DNA from: CAYPTI01 sp964413525 [NCBI: uncultured bacterium]
GTDB taxonomy: Bacteria; T1Sed10-126
NCBI GenBank assembly: GCA_964413525.1
Contig: CAYPTI010000041.1
Location: 1-9,259, forward strand
DNA: 9,259 nucleotides
Direction: 5' to 3'
A model generated the notes under the pieces. That model was not told the origin of the DNA. It was given only the letters and a program-made list of their open reading frames with translations, and made no database searches. Position 1 is the first letter of the stretch; every line of letters starts with the position of its first letter. Shown one piece after another: positions 6,737 through 9,259 of the stretch. Both the position numbers and the translations under genes were made by a program.

Positions 6737-7408
6737 ATGAACTCCCGTCTGAAATCCGGCAAGACTCTTGGTCCGGGCTGGGCGGGGTTCGTTCTGGTGC
6801 TGGTTCTTTCGGTCACCCTGACCGGGTGCCAGCCGGGACTGTTTGGTCCCGATTCCGAGACGGAAGCAGCCCACTTACAGCACCTGGAGGAATTGCCCGC
6901 GGACGAGGTTCATGTGGTCGGGTTTGACCTGGACGATACGCTGCTGTTTTCAACCCCGTCCTTCCGGGAGGCGTTCTCACGGGATGTGGAGCCGTTCTCC
7001 GAGGAGTTCTGGACCGTGGTCAACTCGTCGGACGCCGAGTTGAGCTGCACCAAGGAGGCGGTGAAGGAAATCCTCGTCCACCATCAGGAACAGGGGCGGA
7101 CCATCTACGTGAGCACCGCCCGGGAACCCCACAACCCCGGACCGGTCCGCTCCGCGGTGTCCCGGCGGTTCGATATTCCCCCGGACAACGTGTACTTCGA
7201 TCCGGAAACCAAGGTGGACACGCTGGAGGAACTCGGGGTGGACGTATACTACGGAGACAGCGACTCGGACATTGCCGACGCCCGGGAATCCGGAGCGGTT
7301 CCCTTCCGGATCGAGCGGAATCCTGAATCAAGCTATGAACAGAAGTACAACCCCGGGGAGCTGGACGAACGGATCGTTCCCAACACCACCGCCCATACCT
7401 GCCCGTAA
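6737..7408 (+). CDS. aphA: Class B (AphA-like) acid phosphatase lipoprotein
   Basis: HAD-superfamily phosphomonoesterase expected to remove phosphate from nucleotides and other organic phosphates outside the inner membrane. 223 residues (E. coli AphA 237). HAD motif I is DLDDT with nucleophile Asp64 and Asp66 within VGFDLDDTLLFS; motif II Thr127 in VSTAR; motif III probably Lys159; motif IV GDSDSDI (173-179). The FWTVVN and DPETK contexts also fit class B, whereas class C e(P4) lipoproteins differ around motif I. The N-terminus has a hydrophobic stretch (16-28) ending in the lipobox LTGC, with Cys31 as lipid site, so it should be membrane-anchored rather than free like E. coli AphA. The ATG at 6737 is chosen for GAGGGGG 9 bases upstream; an in-frame TTG at 6686 lacks an SD. 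A weak TTGATT-17-TACCTT (6535-6563) is the only promoter-like element upstream. Confidence 0.88.
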   Translation: MNSRLKSGKTLGPGWAGFVLVLVLSVTLTGCQPGLFGPDSETEAAHLQHLEELPADEVHVVGFDLDDTLLFSTPSFREAFSRDVEPFSEEFWTVVNSSDAELSCTKEAVKEILVHHQEQGRTIYVSTAREPHNPGPVRSAVSRRFDIPPDNVYFDPETKVDTLEELGVDVYYGDSDSDIADARESGAVPFRIERNPESSYEQKYNPGELDERIVPNTTAHTCP

Positions 7409-7421
7409 CGGACGGGAGCAA

Positions 7422-7446
7422 CGGGTCGGACGGTTCGGTCCCCCCG
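7422..7446 (+). terminator. possible hairpin after the phosphatase gene
   Basis: CGGG (7422-7425) and GGAC (7428-7431) pair with GTCC (7438-7441) and CCCG (7443-7446), with a small internal loop. It begins 14 bases after the aphA stop but has no T-tract. The remaining bases to 7537 include an A+T-rich patch (7459-7477) with no gene or clear promoter. Confidence 0.25.
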
Positions 7447-7537
7447 AGCGCGCTAGTCAAATGTTTTATACGGTATGGTGGACCAAACGGTTTCTGTCAG
7501 GGGGTTAGGAAGCCCAGGTCCGACGTTCCGTTGTTTG

Positions 7538-7561
7538 CCCCGGACGGTCAGTCCCCCGGGG
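7538..7561 (-). terminator. possible hairpin at the 3' end of the regulator gene
   Basis: On the plus strand CCCCGGAC (7538-7545) pairs with GTCC (7551-7554) and GGGG (7558-7561) around a three-base bulge. The loop contains the stop codon of the minus-strand regulator. No U-run follows on either strand. It closely resembles the hairpin after aphA. Confidence 0.25.
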
Positions 7562-8171
7562 AGAGAACCTCCGGCGAAAGCGGCTCCCCGCCTTCCAGGT
7601 GAAAGACGCATTCCTTCCCCCCGCGGGCGATGGTCGATTCAATTTCGATCTCGGCATCGGTCATCTCCTGAAGGACTTCCTGATCGACGTCACACAGCAC
7701 GTCGTTCTCCTGCGCCATCTCCAGGAAGGGACACTGGTGAAAGACGATCGTCTGCCGCTGGGTGGTTTCGTCGGTCCGGGTCTCCGGGTAGGTTCCGAGC
7801 TTTTTTAACCCGTTCATGAGGCTTCCGTTTTCGTCCAGCCATTCCATCAACATGGTCACCATCTTGCGTTGAACTTCCTCCCGACCGAGGAGCTGTTCCA
7901 GCAGCTGAAGCAGCATGACCGATAGATCCGAATAGGCCTTGGGAAACATCTCCTCGGCCTCCGGCGACAGGCTGTACAGTTTCTTGGGTCGGCCGGGCCC
8001 TTCCCGTCGTTCGGACTCCGACAGCAGCCCCCGGGCCTTCAGGCCGTAGAGGTGTTCCCGGACCGCGGTGGTGCTCAAATCCAGTCGGTCGCACAGTTCC
8101 CCGACCGTCGTCTCTCCCATTCGAAGCTCGGCCAGGATGTCTCCCTTGGTTCCCTCCATCAAGTTGTCCAC
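7548..8171 (-). CDS. Winged-helix regulator, SufR-like/COG2345, possible Fe-S sensor
   Basis: 207-residue transcription factor. An ArsR/DeoR-type winged helix-turn-helix occupies about 10-70: recognition region TTVGELCDRLDLSTTAVREH, wing GPGRPKKLYSLS. An amphipathic region (80-115) probably dimerises. The C-terminal part carries HQCPFLEMA, VLCDVD and KECVFHL, the layout I know from SufR and COG2345 regulators, in which cysteines bind a 4Fe-4S cluster. Here Cys147-x12-Cys160-x27-Cys188; the spacing fits SufR, but the third of its four cysteines (about 174) is Glu, so cluster binding is likely but unproven. Cys27 lies in the DNA-binding domain. The GTG at 8171 is chosen because GGGAGG sits 6 bases upstream on the minus strand; the ATG four codons later has no SD. 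No suf/isc genes are in view. It is divergent from the small-RNA candidate and the porin gene, its most obvious possible targets, and convergent with aphA. Confidence 0.88.
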   Translation of the reverse strand: MDNLMEGTKGDILAELRMGETTVGELCDRLDLSTTAVREHLYGLKARGLLSESERREGPGRPKKLYSLSPEAEEMFPKAYSDLSVMLLQLLEQLLGREEVQRKMVTMLMEWLDENGSLMNGLKKLGTYPETRTDETTQRQTIVFHQCPFLEMAQENDVLCDVDQEVLQEMTDAEIEIESTIARGGKECVFHLEGGEPLSPEVLSPGD

Positions 8172-8206
8172 GGTGAACCTCCCGTTCCGCAGCGAACGTG
8201 CGGGGG

Positions 8207-8254
8207 TTTTGGCCGTCTTCCCCTCCCCTGGATAGTTGGTTGACGGCCCAAAAA
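8207..8254. promoter_or_regulatory. inverted repeat, candidate operator of the regulator
   Basis: TTTTGGCCGTC (8207-8217) and GACGGCCCAAAA (8242-8253) are inverted copies differing by one extra C, with 24 bases between them. The right arm overlaps the -35 box of the plus-strand promoter, and the left arm lies in the regulator's own 5' leader. This placement would let one protein control both directions; binding is inferred only. Confidence 0.4.
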
Positions 8255-8267
8255 TCCTCGATATAGT
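8240..8267 (+). promoter_or_regulatory. strong sigma70-like promoter facing the porin
   Basis: TTGACG (8240-8245) and TATAGT (8262-8267) with a 16-base spacer, each matching five of six consensus positions: the best promoter in the window. The predicted start is near 8274. It reads away from the regulator gene toward a terminator at 8363-8407 and, further on, the porin gene. Confidence 0.65.
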
Positions 8268-8273
8268 CTTGTT

Positions 8274-8408
8274 TCATCTGATTAAACAGTTTTTACCTAT
8301 GAAAGGAAGCATACCGTCAAACGGGCGCTTCCGGAACGGCCTGGAGACCATTCCTCCTTGAACCGGGGGACTCGGGGACGATGTCTTCGAGTTCCCCGGC
8401 TCTTTTTC
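8274..8408 (+). ncRNA. candidate small RNA or attenuated leader
   Basis: About 135 bases bounded by the promoter at 8240-8267 and an intrinsic terminator. The 5' part has a hairpin GGAAGC/GCTTCC (8305-8310, 8327-8332) with inner stem CCGT/ACGG (8314-8317, 8321-8324). It is followed by CCTCCTT (8353-8359), identical to the anti-SD core of 16S rRNA and so able to pair with SD sites. A 20-codon frame (8299-8361) ends just before the terminator but has no SD. It is either a free-standing regulatory RNA or the leader of the porin transcript. I recognise no known RNA family. Confidence 0.5.
8363..8407 (+). terminator. intrinsic terminator
   Basis: CCGGGGGACTCG (8363-8374) pairs with CGAGTTCCCCGG (8388-8399) over 12 positions (one G-U), loop of 13 bases, followed by CTCTTTTT with five T at 8403-8407. 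It is the only classic hairpin-plus-T-run in the window. No protein gene on this strand ends before it, so it must end a short RNA or act as a conditional stop in the porin leader. Confidence 0.8.
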
Positions 8409-8591
8409 ACGGAGGATACCGATAAAACACGGTCGTTGAAACCGTCCCGGGACCGGACGAAGTCGGTTGCTCGTTACAGCCCGATCGAAGGAGGTGGTTT
8501 GACCGTCGTTGCCGGTTGGATGTTTCTGCCGCACACGAACCTGGATTGAATCCATTATTTTACAGCCTGTGATCAACTGGGAGGATGCACC
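8409..8591 (+). other. porin upstream region: orphan SD and short palindromes
   Basis: No gene is convincing here. Visible elements: the perfect palindrome GTCCCGGGAC (8444-8453); an unusually strong SD, AAGGAGGTGG (8488-8497), four bases before a TTG that opens only a 16-codon frame (8499-8549); the inverted repeat TGGAT-TGA-ATCCA (8542-8554), 37 bases before the porin start; and an A+T-rich patch TTATTTTACA (8555-8564) that could be a -10 region but has no fitting -35 box. The porin SD GGGAGG is at 8579-8584. Confidence 0.35.
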
Positions 8592-9259
8592 ATGAACGTT
8601 CGCACCCTGCTCTCGATTCTGTTGGTCGGACTGATGGGGGTCCTGTTGACCCCGGCCGTCTCGGCCCAGGACGGCGAAGCCTACGACAGCATGCTGGACC
8701 GGCTCACCAACACCGTCTCCCTGGGCGGGTACTTCGAGACCGAATACGTGGATCGTGAGAACTCCAACTCCGAATTTGACCAGCATCGGACCATCCTGTT
8801 CTTCGGCACCCAGCCCCACGAACGGATCCGGATGTTCAGCGAACTGGAGATCGAACACGGCGGGTTCGGGAACACGAAACTCGAACAGGCCTGGCTTGAG
8901 TTCGCCCTCACCGAGAACATCAACTGGCGAAACGGGATCGACCTGATCCCGGTCGGCCGAATGAACATCAATCACGACGGCAACCTGCGTGATTTCGTGC
9001 TCCGGCCGGAGGTCGACAAACGGCTGATTCCGTCCACCTGGTTCGAGGCCGGGACCGGGTTCAACGGCAGCGTCCCCGGGGCCGAGAACCTCGACTTCGT
9101 GGTCGGGGTCAGCAACGGCCTTCAGCCCGCCGATCCCGATGGGACCGCCGACTTCAGCACCGCCGACGGGGTCTACAACGAGATCCGGTCCATGCGGAAT
9201 TCGGTCAGCAACATGACCGAGGACGACAACAACAACAGCCGGGCCTACTGGGGCCGGCT
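8592..9259 (+). CDS. Outer-membrane porin-like beta-barrel protein (3' partial)
   Basis: The first 222 codons are present and the frame runs open off the window end. The ATG at 8592 has GGGAGG 7 bases upstream. Residues 1-25 are a signal peptide (hydrophobic LLSILLVGLMGVLL, then AVSA before Gln26), so the protein is exported. The mature part alternates polar and hydrophobic residues as in barrel strands (SLGGYFETEYV, RIRMFSELEIEHGG, KLEQAWLEFAL), and aromatic residues end several strands. The motif around LIPVGRMNINHDG and STWFEAGTGFNGS recalls phosphate-selective-porin-like (OprO/P-type) proteins, from memory. The substrate cannot be told. An Asp/Asn-rich stretch (DDNNNS) near the window end may be a loop. 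It lies downstream of the small-RNA candidate and is divergent from the Fe-S-type regulator. Confidence 0.85.
   Translation, partial: MNVRTLLSILLVGLMGVLLTPAVSAQDGEAYDSMLDRLTNTVSLGGYFETEYVDRENSNSEFDQHRTILFFGTQPHERIRMFSELEIEHGGFGNTKLEQAWLEFALTENINWRNGIDLIPVGRMNINHDGNLRDFVLRPEVDKRLIPSTWFEAGTGFNGSVPGAENLDFVVGVSNGLQPADPDGTADFSTADGVYNEIRSMRNSVSNMTEDDNNNSRAYWGR

Noticed and set aside
7690-8277. 195-codon minus-strand frame overlapping the regulator
   Set aside because: Mostly a frame-shifted reading of the regulator gene; Gly/Arg-rich, no SD, and it crosses the divergent promoter.
8274-8408. A known riboswitch class in the small-RNA candidate
   Set aside because: No conserved core of TPP, SAM, cobalamin, glycine, c-di-GMP or fluoride riboswitches was recognisable by eye.
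8358-8549. 63-codon plus-strand frame through the terminator
   Set aside because: It runs through the terminator stem and starts at a TTG without an SD; only its last 16 codons have an SD, and these are discussed separately.
1-9259. Mobile elements, CRISPR arrays, toxin-antitoxin or defence genes
   Set aside because: No transposase or integrase motif, no regularly spaced repeats, and no attachment-site duplication of the tRNA 3' end was seen.

Overview
This G+C-rich window looks like ordinary chromosome of a Gram-negative bacterium. A porin-like precursor, a YidC with a large periplasmic domain and a lipoprotein phosphatase all imply an outer membrane. Strong Shine-Dalgarno (SD) sites precede most genes, and the clear promoters have sigma70-type -35/-10 boxes, which argues against Bacteroidota. 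Proteins are rich in Asp/Glu/Arg and poor in Lys, and the ABC exporter reads like halophile homologues, so a salt-adapted organism is plausible but not proven. I cannot assign a phylum. There are no transposases, phage genes or CRISPR arrays.

Layout: (1) 1-1818, 3' part of an ABC exporter. (2) 1960-2880, a GYF_2-type domain fused to a multi-pass membrane domain. (3) 2964-3236, a promoter, a structured leader and tRNA-Ser(CGA). (4) 3269-6516, a promoter, a hairpin-rich 5' UTR, then yidC and mnmE only 2 bases apart, a probable operon. (5) 6737-7408, a class B (AphA-type) acid phosphatase made as a lipoprotein. (6) 7548-8171 on the minus strand, a winged-helix regulator with a SufR-like cysteine set. 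(7) 8172-8591, a 420-base intergenic region with a good plus-strand promoter and, about 130 bases later, the window's only textbook intrinsic terminator. (8) 8592 to the end, the N-terminal part of an outer-membrane porin-like protein.

The housekeeping part (tRNA-Ser, yidC, mnmE) serves translation and membrane-protein insertion. The part most worth a second look is region 7. The promoter-terminator pair predicts a small RNA of about 135 nt, or an attenuated porin leader, divergent from the regulator. The promoter overlaps an inverted repeat that could be the regulator's operator, and the RNA carries a CCUCCUU stretch complementary to SD sequences. A second oddity is mnmE, whose homology runs up to the yidC stop but offers no ATG/GTG/TTG at the expected start (GTC there).

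All calls were made by reading the sequence. No database search, folding program or alignment was run.
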